Assembly (NCBI RefSeq): GCF_017355405.1
Contig: NZ_CP061184.1
Coordinates: forward strand, 1-18,563
DNA from: Roseomonas haemaphysalidis
GTDB taxonomy: Bacteria; Pseudomonadota; Alphaproteobacteria; Acetobacterales; Acetobacteraceae
Length of the DNA stretch: 18,563 nt
Direction of reading: 5' to 3'
Part shown: positions 13,415 through 18,563 of the stretch, piece by piece
How the letters are laid out: every line of letters starts with the position of its first letter
Position numbering within the stretch: position 1 is the stretch's first letter
The notes under the pieces: generated by a model
Database searches by the model: none
What the model was told of the DNA's origin: nothing
What the model saw: the letters and a program-made list of their open reading frames with translations, nothing else
Position numbers and translations under genes: made by a program

Positions 13415-13617
13415 AAACGGCCCGCCACCCCTCAGATGCGTTCCGTATCGAGCGCGATGCTTTGGCCGCCGCGCTTGCCAGTACCGCCATCCTGATACAG
13501 CGTGGCAATCAGTGCCCCCCGCACGAACTGGCGGCGTCGCGGGCTGGGCTAAACTTTGCGCACCACACGCTTGTTGCGAAGGTAGCGGGCCTAGCCCTCC
13601 CAGGGCGCGAACCATGA
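13411..13617 (+). CDS. Small phage protein (68 aa)
   Basis: GTG start in a GTGA overlap. The product is mainly helical (SDAFRIERDALAAALASTAIL, then PPHELAASRAGLNFAHHTLVAK) with one Cys. It overlaps the gp10-like gene by four bases (ATGA at 13614). No family is recognised; a head-completion role is possible by position. Confidence rests mainly on operon structure. Confidence 0.5.
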   Translation: MKTARHPSDAFRIERDALAAALASTAILIQRGNQCPPHELAASRAGLNFAHHTLVAKVAGLALPGREP

Positions 13618-14066
13618 GCAGATCTACGAAGGTAGTTGATCGCGGCTGGGCACGTATGAAGCGTGATATGGCGTCCCTTAGCCGCAGTAGCGTGAAGGTT
13701 GGCATCACTCATGCTGGCGATGGGGATGGCGAGACCGTTGAGCATGCGGTGCTCAATGAGTTCGGCACTGAGCATATTCCGGCTCGTCCCTTCATGCGGC
13801 GTACCGCTGACACCCACGAGAAGGATACGTACCGGATTGCCCGGGCGTCTGTCGCGTCCATGCTGGTTGGCAGGCTGTCGGTCGACGGCGTGCTGGAGCA
13901 GATGGGTAGCTTCTACCGTGGCTGGATGCGCGGCATGCTGAACACGTCGAAAAGCTGGGCCGTCCCAAACGCGCCGCGAACGCTGGAAATGAAGAAGGGC
14001 GATAAGCCCCTATTCGATACCGGCGATGTCGAGCGCAGCATCAACTACGAGAAGGTGAGGCGGTAA
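13614..14066 (+). CDS. HK97 gp10-like head-tail protein
   Basis: 150 residues. Hallmarks of the HK97 gp10 family are present: HAVLNEFGT (residues 44-52), then IPARPFMRRT (55-64), a helical middle, and the C-terminal PLFDTGDVERSINYEKV, matching the usual 'PLxDTGxLxxSI' signature. Proteins of this family act at head-tail joining or tail-terminator positions in lambda-like and HK97-like phages. The ATG overlaps the previous stop. Only three bases separate its stop from the end of the convergent DUF2513 gene, and no tail gene follows on this strand. That is odd for a complete phage and suggests a break in the late module. Confidence 0.83.
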   Translation: MSRSTKVVDRGWARMKRDMASLSRSSVKVGITHAGDGDGETVEHAVLNEFGTEHIPARPFMRRTADTHEKDTYRIARASVASMLVGRLSVDGVLEQMGSFYRGWMRGMLNTSKSWAVPNAPRTLEMKKGDKPLFDTGDVERSINYEKVRR

Positions 14067-14069
14067 GTC

Positions 14070-14456
14070 TTAAAGCGGCAGACCCAACTTGGTTTGGGCT
14101 GCTTGCTTGGCATAGCCTTTCGCAATTTCCCAGATGATCGCGACGCTAGCCGTACCGACCGATTTCACACCAGCTTTGGTTTTCTTCCAAATCTCTGGGT
14201 CGCGGACAGCATCTAAAAATTCGTACCCCTGCCACGTTATGCTTTGGACTAGATATTCCCCAACGGTTGCATCGCCTTTGATGAACCCTGCGTCCACAAG
14301 AAGTTCTGCATGATAGTAACGCCTAAGATACTCAGTATTTTGTTCGTCATCTTCAGGAAGTAGGCCATCGATGTCCATTCGCATGACATCGGCGTATGGC
14401 TCTGAAGCTTCGATGGCCAAGAGCATGGATCGGACCAAATCCATATCTCTTTTCAT
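14070..14456 (-). CDS. DUF2513 phage protein
   Basis: 128 residues beginning MKRDMDLVRSMLLAIEASEP, the standard DUF2513 opening. Expected middle and end features are present: YYHAELLVDAGFIKGD, then ITWQGYEFLDAVRDPEIWKK and a C-terminal helical tail (SVGTASVAIIWEIAKG). The first 85 residues have a winged-helix-like pattern, in line with predictions that the family binds DNA; its biological role is not known. It is common in prophages and integrative elements. It overlaps the upstream membrane-protein gene by four bases on the same strand. Confidence 0.85.
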   Translation of the reverse strand: MKRDMDLVRSMLLAIEASEPYADVMRMDIDGLLPEDDEQNTEYLRRYYHAELLVDAGFIKGDATVGEYLVQSITWQGYEFLDAVRDPEIWKKTKAGVKSVGTASVAIIWEIAKGYAKQAAQTKLGLPL

Positions 14457-14800
14457 GGGAAGCGCCTGTGGGCGGTTAGAGTAGGGCGATCAGCGGCATC
14501 TCCGCGAACAGGCGATGCCTCCGTTGGCTGCACCGGCGCTGGAGAGAGAGCAGTAAGCTTGGCCAGCGTCACCGCATGCTGTTGGTTCAGATCCACTAGG
14601 ATCTTCATCTGCACGTGCATGTCCAGGATAGCAGCAGCGACGCCGAACGTGACGGCAGATGCAACCAAGGCAGCTAAAAGACCACCGAGCAAACCTGGTA
14701 TCTCGGCATACTGATAGCCGGCTATGGCTCCAATCAGCATTGCTAGCATCGCGCCTAGCCCAAGGACCAGTCGCGCCACGTCAGTTAGGACATTCAGCAT
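14453..14800 (-). CDS. Two-helix membrane protein
   Basis: 115 residues. Hydrophobic segments lie at about 8-28 (ARLVLGLGAMLAMLIGAIAG) and 36-59 (LLGGLLAALVASAVTFGVAAA), followed by a helical cytoplasmic segment (DMHVQMKILVDLNQQHAVTL) and a Pro-rich tail. Two glycine-rich helices at the N-terminus with a polar tail recall some holins and phage superinfection proteins, but neither is shown. The stop overlaps the DUF2513 start, so the two are cotranscribed. Confidence 0.7.
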   Translation of the reverse strand: MLNVLTDVARLVLGLGAMLAMLIGAIAGYQYAEIPGLLGGLLAALVASAVTFGVAAAILDMHVQMKILVDLNQQHAVTLAKLTALSPAPVQPTEASPVRGDAADRPTLTAHRRFP

Positions 14801-14845
14801 GCCGAATCTAACCCTGTATTGCCTGCTCGAAACGGTAACAAGGGA

Positions 14846-15181
14846 TTAGGGTAGGTGGCTAGAGCTAGAGCTTAGAGCGCACCGACTATAGAGTAGGATA
14901 CGCCGTTCCTTCGCGCCTTGCCAGACCGGCAAAGCGGTAGGGCGGCAAGTCAGCATGTGAACCTTATGCGGTATCACTGCCTGTAACTCGGCCTCCCAAT
15001 CCTCAGCCTCACAGAAGGCGGTGCTGAAGTCCGGCGGCAGCCGGTAGGCCACGGCAAGGTCAATGTCACTGTCTGGGCGGTAGGTGTCTTTGGCGCGGCT
15101 GCCAATAAGCCAGACAGACCGCACCTGTGGTTTGGAGGATGCCCAAGCCTGCACCTGGGCGTGGATGGTGGGGAGGTTCAT
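14846..15181 (-). CDS. Nucleotidyltransferase-domain protein (MNT-like)
   Basis: 111 residues, a minimal nucleotidyltransferase of the DNA polymerase beta superfamily. The signature is intact: WLIGSRAKDTYRPDSDIDLAV, with GSRA at residues 27-30 and the metal-binding Asp39 and Asp41. The C-terminal PHKVHMLTC and RRILLYSR segments also fit. Free-standing MNT proteins usually act with HEPN toxins by AMPylating them; no HEPN gene is adjacent, so this may be a solitary or differently partnered enzyme. It follows the 15195-15437 gene by 13 bp and is probably in its operon. Confidence 0.85.
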   Translation of the reverse strand: MNLPTIHAQVQAWASSKPQVRSVWLIGSRAKDTYRPDSDIDLAVAYRLPPDFSTAFCEAEDWEAELQAVIPHKVHMLTCRPTALPVWQGAKERRILLYSRCALSSSSSHLP

Positions 15182-15194
15182 GCTTTGGCAGAAA

Positions 15195-15437
15195 CTAGCT
15201 GATCCGTGGGCGAGACCTCATGCAGATCAACAACCAGTCAAAGCACGCCTCGCACTTGGTTGGATCGTCGAATTCAAGACGGATCTCAACGCCGCCGCAT
15301 ACGATCTTAATGTGCTCGGTCCCCTGCCTAACCCATCGAGCTGAAGTTACTTCGTATGGGACGAGGGCGACACGGGGGAGGCCGAAAACTTCCAGTGTTG
15401 TGGCTGAATGGGTGCCGGGGGGGACTATCTCGGGCAT
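15195..15437 (-). CDS. Small hypothetical protein (80 aa)
   Basis: ATG with AGGA 8 bp upstream. The product is strand-rich: TTLEVFGLPRVALVPYEVTSA, then HIKIVCGGVEIRLEFD, and a helical CEACFDWLLICM with three cysteines. The fold looks like a small beta domain with a C-terminal helix; the cysteines are spaced C-x2-C-x6-C, too few for a standard zinc site. No family is recognised. It lies just upstream of the nucleotidyltransferase gene; a functional link is possible but untested. The next 100 bp (15438-15538) hold no gene. Confidence 0.6.
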   Translation of the reverse strand: MPEIVPPGTHSATTLEVFGLPRVALVPYEVTSARWVRQGTEHIKIVCGGVEIRLEFDDPTKCEACFDWLLICMRSRPRIS

Positions 15438-15538
15438 GTATGATCCTGGTTTTTGGCAGCAGATCTCATCATGCAGGAGCGCGAATTGCCAGCGTGGAAG
15501 TTACCAAACTTAAATAGAGGGCGGCGCCGGCGATCGGT

Positions 15539-15994
15539 CTACCGACTTCTTATGGCCATAAGATCGTCCAGTGGCCTCAGCATATCCCCCGTCACGATGC
15601 GCGCGCAGAAGATATGCTTTTCTTCTACTCGGGTTCGGCGCAATGCGTCTTGGTAGGCCATAACCCTCACGCCTGCAAAAACGCCTCGCGAGTAGTTTGC
15701 CCACGACCCGTCGAGGGACTTCTCACGCACGATGTTCTCCGCTGTATGTTCGATGAGTTGGTCGGCTTTGTTGCGCCAAGCCTGACTTCTGGCATCGCAA
15801 AACCCAGCGAAGACGTGTGCTTGGATCAGACTTCCGATAGTCAACATTTCCATGTGCACCTCCATCGCTCGTGCATCGGGCGAGAGCATGAGTCTGTCGG
15901 GCACCAGGCCTGTGGCATTTTCGTTCGGCTGAGCAGATGCGGTTCCGCCCAGCCCGCCAACCAGGATAACAACCGCCGCCAACACTGCTCGCAT
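15539..15994 (-). CDS. Exported protein with signal peptide
   Basis: 151 residues from the ATG at 15994; an upstream in-frame start would put 18 polar residues before the signal. Residues 2-21 form a clean Sec signal peptide: one Arg, a hydrophobic core (AVLAAVVILVGGLGG) and the cleavage motif TASA before Gln22. The mature part is helical, with Cys66 and Cys130, which could form a disulfide in the periplasm. No domain is recognised. An exported protein in a phage or plasmid accessory block may alter the host envelope, as morons do, but this is inference. Just upstream on this strand lies the terminator of the previous operon, so this gene needs its own promoter, not identified here. Confidence 0.72.
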   Translation of the reverse strand: MRAVLAAVVILVGGLGGTASAQPNENATGLVPDRLMLSPDARAMEVHMEMLTIGSLIQAHVFAGFCDARSQAWRNKADQLIEHTAENIVREKSLDGSWANYSRGVFAGVRVMAYQDALRRTRVEEKHIFCARIVTGDMLRPLDDLMAIRSR

Positions 15995-16052
15995 CACGCA
16001 CCCATCACACTTGGCAAGTGAGATTACCGCACACGGATGCGAGCACAAGAAA

Positions 16053-16078
16053 GGGCGGGGAAATCACCCTCCCCGCCC
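16053..16078 (-). terminator. Intrinsic terminator of the right-hand operon
   Basis: On the minus strand GGGCGGGGA and TCCCCGCCC form a perfect 9-bp GC-rich stem with an 8-base loop, followed by TTTCTTG. It lies 40 bp past the stop of the YodC-like gene and ends the operon that comes from the right. Confidence 0.8.
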
Positions 16079-16083
16079 CCGTC

Positions 16084-16117
16084 AACTGGCCCACTTTCCA
16101 TTGAAAGTGGGCCAGTT
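16084..16117. repeat. Perfect 15-bp inverted repeat
   Basis: AACTGGCCCACTTTC (16084-16098), loop CATT, GAAAGTGGGCCAGTT (16103-16117). It lies immediately after the YodC-like stop and before the GC-rich terminator. No T run follows on either strand. The perfect 34-bp hairpin could be a second terminator element, an RNA processing signal or a remnant of a mobile-element end. Confidence 0.65.
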
Positions 16118-16120
16118 AGA

Positions 16121-16342
16121 TCATGTGTCGTCGGATGCCTGTTTGGTGGAGCGGTAAAGCTCGAGGGCGTGTCCATTGAAGTTGTTACTAAACCGCTTGT
16201 TCTCGTGGAACCAAGCGCACTGATAAACCGCATCATCCCCCATGAATTTGCGGAATAGGCCTGCTGGAGCCGCCTCGACAGTCATTGGTGGCCCACCTGA
16301 CTTCAGCACCACAACATCACCACGCTTAAAAACATTCGACAT
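16121..16342 (-). CDS. YodC-like DUF2158 small protein
   Basis: 73 residues beginning MSNVFKRGDVVVLKSGGPPM, then TVEA, the standard YodC/DUF2158 opening. A CAWFHENKRFSNNF segment follows, as in the family's 'C.WF...K....F' core. These are small SH3-like beta-barrel proteins with no assigned role, frequent on phages and plasmids. It starts 19 bp after the stop of the zinc-finger gene, with GGAG upstream, and is the last gene of the minus-strand operon before two hairpins. Its acidic tail (ASDDT) is slightly longer than usual. Confidence 0.85.
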   Translation of the reverse strand: MSNVFKRGDVVVLKSGGPPMTVEAAPAGLFRKFMGDDAVYQCAWFHENKRFSNNFNGHALELYRSTKQASDDT

Positions 16343-16361
16343 TAGCTATCGCGCTCCACGA

Positions 16362-16817
16362 TTAGGAACATTCCGGCAGAACGGACAAGTTCCTTCGTGC
16401 TGTCAATCTTGGTTCTTTCGCCCACGCTTGGCGCGCGGCCATCCGTATCTCTCGGCAGATCAGCAGGGCCATGGAAGGCACCCGACCAGCCGCCAGCATT
16501 TCCTCGCGCATATGGTCTAGGATGCTGTCCAGCTTGGCCAAGAAGGCGGCATCCGGTATGCCGCGCATCCGCTCCGCCAGTGCGCGACCGACGCCCCTGG
16601 GCGTGTCCAGACTGTCGTCTGCCACGATCCCGCCGCGGCGCACCGCCTGCCGGTCGGCGTGGTAGTGCTGCAGTCGGGCCGCGGCGTCGTGCTCCTGAGT
16701 GCGGGGTATGTTGCCTCGGTGGGCCGTGTGCATGTGGCTGGACGCCTCCACCGCGCTGCCAAAGGTGCGAGGGCACCAGAGACAGCGGCAGGTGGCCGGC
16801 AGGGTGTGGGCGCTCAT
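16362..16817 (-). CDS. C2H2 zinc-finger protein
   Basis: 151 residues from the ATG at 16817, with GGGGGAAGAAG just upstream. A classical C2H2-type finger sits at the N-terminus: CLWCPRTF then HMHTAH, giving Cys12-x2-Cys15-x12-His28-x4-His33, with Phe19 in the position of the conserved aromatic. The rest is helical (ALAERMRGIPDAAFLAKLDS, then LDHMREEMLAAGRVPSMALL), with no other domain. Bacterial C2H2 fingers are best known from Ros/MucR regulators of alphaproteobacteria, but the spacing and position here differ, so it may be a phage-type finger binding DNA or protein. It overlaps its upstream neighbour by four bases. Confidence 0.75.
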   Translation of the reverse strand: MSAHTLPATCRCLWCPRTFGSAVEASSHMHTAHRGNIPRTQEHDAAARLQHYHADRQAVRRGGIVADDSLDTPRGVGRALAERMRGIPDAAFLAKLDSILDHMREEMLAAGRVPSMALLICREIRMAARQAWAKEPRLTARRNLSVLPECS

Positions 16818-17059
16818 GGCTTCTTCCCCCGCCGGGCCTTCTCGGCCGTGAACACTTCTGCCCATGCCGCCTGCACCGCCTCATCAGCCTTCTTGCGAAA
16901 GCATTCCTGGGCTTCGATCAGATAGTGTAGCCGTTCGTACAGCGGGTCATTGCCAGGCAGTTCCAGCAGGGTGTGGAAGATCAGGCTTTCGCCTGCAGCC
17001 AGCCGATCGTGGGCGCTGTTGGCATCATCGAGGGCTTCCCGAAGCGCATTGGTGTTCAT
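16814..17059 (-). CDS. Small helical protein A of tandem pair (81 aa)
   Basis: Starts at the ATG at 17059, which overlaps the previous stop (ATGA). All helical: ALREALDDANSAHDRLAAGE, then LIFHTLLELPGNDPLYERLHYLIEAQECFRKKADEAVQAAW, with a basic tail. The NDPLYERLHYLIEAQECFRK segment aligns with SPWFRQLSYVIDTIERQRDE in the neighbouring gene, so the two look like diverged paralogs. Likely a small helical-bundle protein of unknown role; no DNA-binding or catalytic motif is visible. Confidence 0.65.
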   Translation of the reverse strand: MNTNALREALDDANSAHDRLAAGESLIFHTLLELPGNDPLYERLHYLIEAQECFRKKADEAVQAAWAEVFTAEKARRGKKP

Positions 17060-17328
17060 GCCGTGCGCCCTCCCGCTCGCTCGCCCGCCAGATCTTCGAT
17101 TGCCTGGGACAGGGCCTCGGCGGCTTCGTCGCGCTGCCTCTCGATTGTGTCGATCACGTAGCTCAGTTGTCTGAACCATGGCGAGTTTGGCGCCCGGACA
17201 TCGTTAAGCAGCGCATCCAGCACGCCTAGCCCATTGTCCAGCCTAACCAGCGCCAGATCGGCTAGGTTCAGGTGGTCATCGGCGCCCGCGGCAATCCGAC
17301 GGCGTGTGGTTCTTCTGACCTTGCTCAT
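17056..17328 (-). CDS. Small helical protein B of tandem pair (90 aa)
   Basis: Starts at the ATG at 17328, overlapping the previous stop. A strongly basic N-terminus (MSKVRRTTRRRIAAG) precedes a helical region: LNLADLALVRLDNGLGVLDALL, then APNSPWFRQLSYVIDTIERQ and RDEAAEALSQAIEDL. The 'SPWFRQLSYVID...R.RDEA' block matches protein A downstream. The basic start could bind nucleic acid. No named family is recognised. Confidence 0.65.
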   Translation of the reverse strand: MSKVRRTTRRRIAAGADDHLNLADLALVRLDNGLGVLDALLNDVRAPNSPWFRQLSYVIDTIERQRDEAAEALSQAIEDLAGERAGGRTA

Positions 17329-17525
17329 GGGACGATCGAACTCCCCAGCAGGTAGCCGGTGGCCAAGCACAGGGCGGAGCTGAAGGTCAGCGACACAGCG
17401 GCGTCGAGGTTAATGGGCATGACAGGCAGCGGCGGCAGGCTGCCCGTGCGGACGTAGGCCAGGGACCGCCGCAGAGCGCCGGGCCGGATGGTCGGATCGA
17501 CGTAGGGGACAGGGGCGCGGATCAT
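17325..17525 (-). CDS. Small single-pass membrane protein (66 aa)
   Basis: ATG overlaps the previous stop by four bases. A polar Arg/Pro-rich N-terminus of about 40 residues (VDPTIRPGALRRSLAYVRTG) is followed by a hydrophobic helix near the C-terminus (LDAAVSLTFSSALCLATGYL). This is a tail-anchored or single-pass layout with the basic part inside. No family is recognised. Operon position supports coding. Confidence 0.6.
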   Translation of the reverse strand: MIRAPVPYVDPTIRPGALRRSLAYVRTGSLPPLPVMPINLDAAVSLTFSSALCLATGYLLGSSIVP

Positions 17526-17920
17526 GCCTGCCCTCGCTTAGCCATCGCCAGCAGATCGAGGATGACTTGCTCGGGCCAGTCGCCCGTCATGGATGTGCAG
17601 TAGTTCTCGCTGCCATCGGGTTTCCGTGCCAAGCGCCGGGCGACGGATGCCTTGGCAATCAACCCCGCGGACGTCGTGGCGGCGAGGCCGGCAAGCTGTG
17701 CCTCCAGCAGCTCCACCGCGTGCCAGAGAGGGTCAACCTCGCAATCCAAGTGCCCCCCATCGGCATTGTATTTGTCGATCGCCTTTGTGTAGGCCGCGCA
17801 CAGCTGGATCAGCTCAGCATCTGGGCCCTCCCCATCGTGGCGAGGGGAGGCAAAAGTCAGGGTCGGCAGGGTAATCAAGGCGGGTGCAGTCAGGGCAATA
17901 CGCCGGGACATGGAGGCCAT
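17522..17920 (-). CDS. Probable exported helical protein (132 aa)
   Basis: ATG at 17920 shares bases with the previous stop (TAATG), and GGGAG lies 9 bp upstream. Residues 1-25 look like a signal peptide: basic start (MSRR), hydrophobic Ala/Leu/Thr core and a cleavage-like FASP. The mature part is helical: AELIQLCAAYTKAIDKYNAD, then VDPLWHAVELLEAQLAGLAA and TTSAGLIAKASVARRL. The 'DPLW...E...A..PATT.AGL.AK' style is familiar from unnamed Rhodospirillales phage proteins. Cysteines at HLDCEV and ENYCTS could pair. Function unknown. If the signal is real, the protein acts in the periplasm. Confidence 0.65.
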   Translation of the reverse strand: MASMSRRIALTAPALITLPTLTFASPRHDGEGPDAELIQLCAAYTKAIDKYNADGGHLDCEVDPLWHAVELLEAQLAGLAATTSAGLIAKASVARRLARKPDGSENYCTSMTGDWPEQVILDLLAMAKRGQA

Positions 17921-18282
17921 TAGCTGATGCTCCCGCGGTGCTGGACGGTGCGGCCATACACACCCAGCCGGTCGCATAGATGCACCAGGCTTTCGGTCGG
18001 CTCGCTCAACTCGTTGTCGCAGGTGTCCTCGCCATCATGGTCGGGTTCCATGTCGACCAGCGGCGCATCCTGGGCGTCCAGCCAGTCGATCAGGCGGAAA
18101 AGCAGGGCTTCGATGCGGGCCCGATCGGCCGGCAGAAGCGGAGTGACCGCCGGCGCAATCGCAGCCGGCCGCGGCATTCTTCTACGCAGGGTTTCCCCCG
18201 GCAGAGGGGAGAAGGTAGCCGGCGAGGCCGGCCTTCTTCTTCTGGAAGGCGCCTGGATCGTGGTATGGGCACGCGTAGCCAT
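17920..18282 (-). CDS. Hypothetical protein, first complete gene of right-hand operon
   Basis: 120 residues from an ATG with AGGAG 8 bp upstream. The N-terminal 45 residues are Arg/Pro-rich and probably disordered (SRRRRPASPA, RRRMPRPA). Then come a helix (PADRARIEALLFRLIDWLDA), an acidic stretch (VDMEPDHDGEDTCDNELSE) and a last helix (TESLVHLCDRLGVYGRTVQH). It could bind nucleic acid through the basic arm. No family is recognised. The 93 bp before it (18283-18375) hold two short inverted repeats, including CCGGCA/TGCCGG at 18356-18369. Confidence 0.6.
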   Translation of the reverse strand: MATRAHTTIQAPSRRRRPASPATFSPLPGETLRRRMPRPAAIAPAVTPLLPADRARIEALLFRLIDWLDAQDAPLVDMEPDHDGEDTCDNELSEPTESLVHLCDRLGVYGRTVQHRGSIS

Positions 18283-18375
18283 AGCCTGTTCTCCTGAGGA
18301 ACGGGTTGCGGTCAGGCCGGGCTAGGGTGGTGAGACACCCTGGCTCGGCTGTTTTCCGGCAGATGCCGGGTTCGG

Positions 18376-18563
18376 TTAGGAAGGCAGCGCGACTGCGCCA
18401 GCACTTCCCAAGTTCTTGCGCCGCAGACGAGCCATATCGCGCTGCGACTGGATGACGGCAGCAAGCCGCTTGACGTCATCGATCCGGATATGGGCCTCAG
18501 CCAGCAAATCCCGCTCAAGCTCGATCGGCAGGCGCCGAGTGCCTTTGACGGAATTGCACCGGC
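18376..18563 (-). CDS. Partial gene running in from right edge
   Basis: The minus strand is open from the window edge to a TAA at 18376, giving 61 C-terminal residues. They form a long charged amphipathic helix (LPIELERDLLAEAHIRIDDV, then KRLAAVIQSQRDMARLRRKN) and a short Ala/Gly end. The competing frame over the same bases is Ser/Arg/Cys-rich and looks like a shadow. The start is outside the window, so the size and function cannot be given. A helical accessory or regulatory protein is likely. Confidence 0.55.
   Translation of the reverse strand, partial: RCNSVKGTRRLPIELERDLLAEAHIRIDDVKRLAAVIQSQRDMARLRRKNLGSAGAVALPS

Noticed and set aside
16342..16884. Minus-strand 180-aa frame over the zinc-finger gene
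   Set aside because: Arg/Gly/His-rich shadow composition; the adjacent frame carries the C2H2 motif, a strong ribosome site and ATGA overlap.

Overview
The window is GC-rich with a few AT-rich islands. Protein families and start-codon habits (many GTG and some TTG starts, dense 1-4 bp stop/start overlaps) suggest an alphaproteobacterium, probably Rhodospirillales-like (Azospirillum or relatives); this placement is inference. It reads as an extrachromosomal or integrative phage-like element rather than core chromosome. It carries a ParA/ribbon-helix-helix partition pair, a toxin-antitoxin pair, a tyrosine recombinase with a divergent putative regulator, a large replication protein, fragments of a phage head module, and many small accessory genes. 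A phage-plasmid, a degraded prophage or a satellite are all possible. No rRNA, tRNA, CRISPR array or complete insertion sequence was seen.

Layout. 1-160: start of an HNH nuclease gene running off the left edge. 226-1151: five TAGCAA-type repeats, parA and its partner. 1232-1943: three small genes (a 62-aa protein, a two-helix membrane protein, a four-Cys zinc-ribbon protein). 2065-2796: HigB/Gp49-like toxin, XRE antitoxin and a clear terminator. 2999-4294 (minus strand): integrase followed by a 74-aa protein with three GV.G(L/M)ATIARA repeats. 4303-4340: symmetric operator or recombination-like site between int and a divergent gene (4414-5232) that looks like a DNA-binding regulator, followed by an excisionase-like protein. 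5833-10350: four-gene replication operon with stop/start overlaps throughout, ending in a 1124-residue Toprim plus Fe-S-type helicase. 10476-10993: two small genes. 11144-14066: head-morphogenesis remnant with a DUF2213 protease-like protein, a coiled-coil protein, small proteins and an HK97 gp10-like protein. 14070-18563 (minus strand): accessory operons with DUF2513, a membrane protein, a nucleotidyltransferase, an exported protein, a YodC/DUF2158 protein, a C2H2 zinc-finger protein, and a chain of small helical proteins whose first gene runs off the right edge.

How it may work together. Partition genes and the toxin-antitoxin pair would stabilise the element, the primase/helicase operon would replicate it, and the recombinase with the divergent regulator and excisionase-like protein would control integration. 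The most unusual signal is a 34-bp element with a perfect 14-bp block, present once upstream of int (minus strand) and once after the replication module (plus strand). It could be a shared operator or an inverted pair of recombination sites. Other points of interest are a leader able to mask the ribosome binding site of the replication operon, an iron-sulfur-type cysteine cluster in the replication helicase, a 36-aa hydrophobic peptide behind a structured leader, and a head gene set with no visible terminase, portal or major capsid gene.
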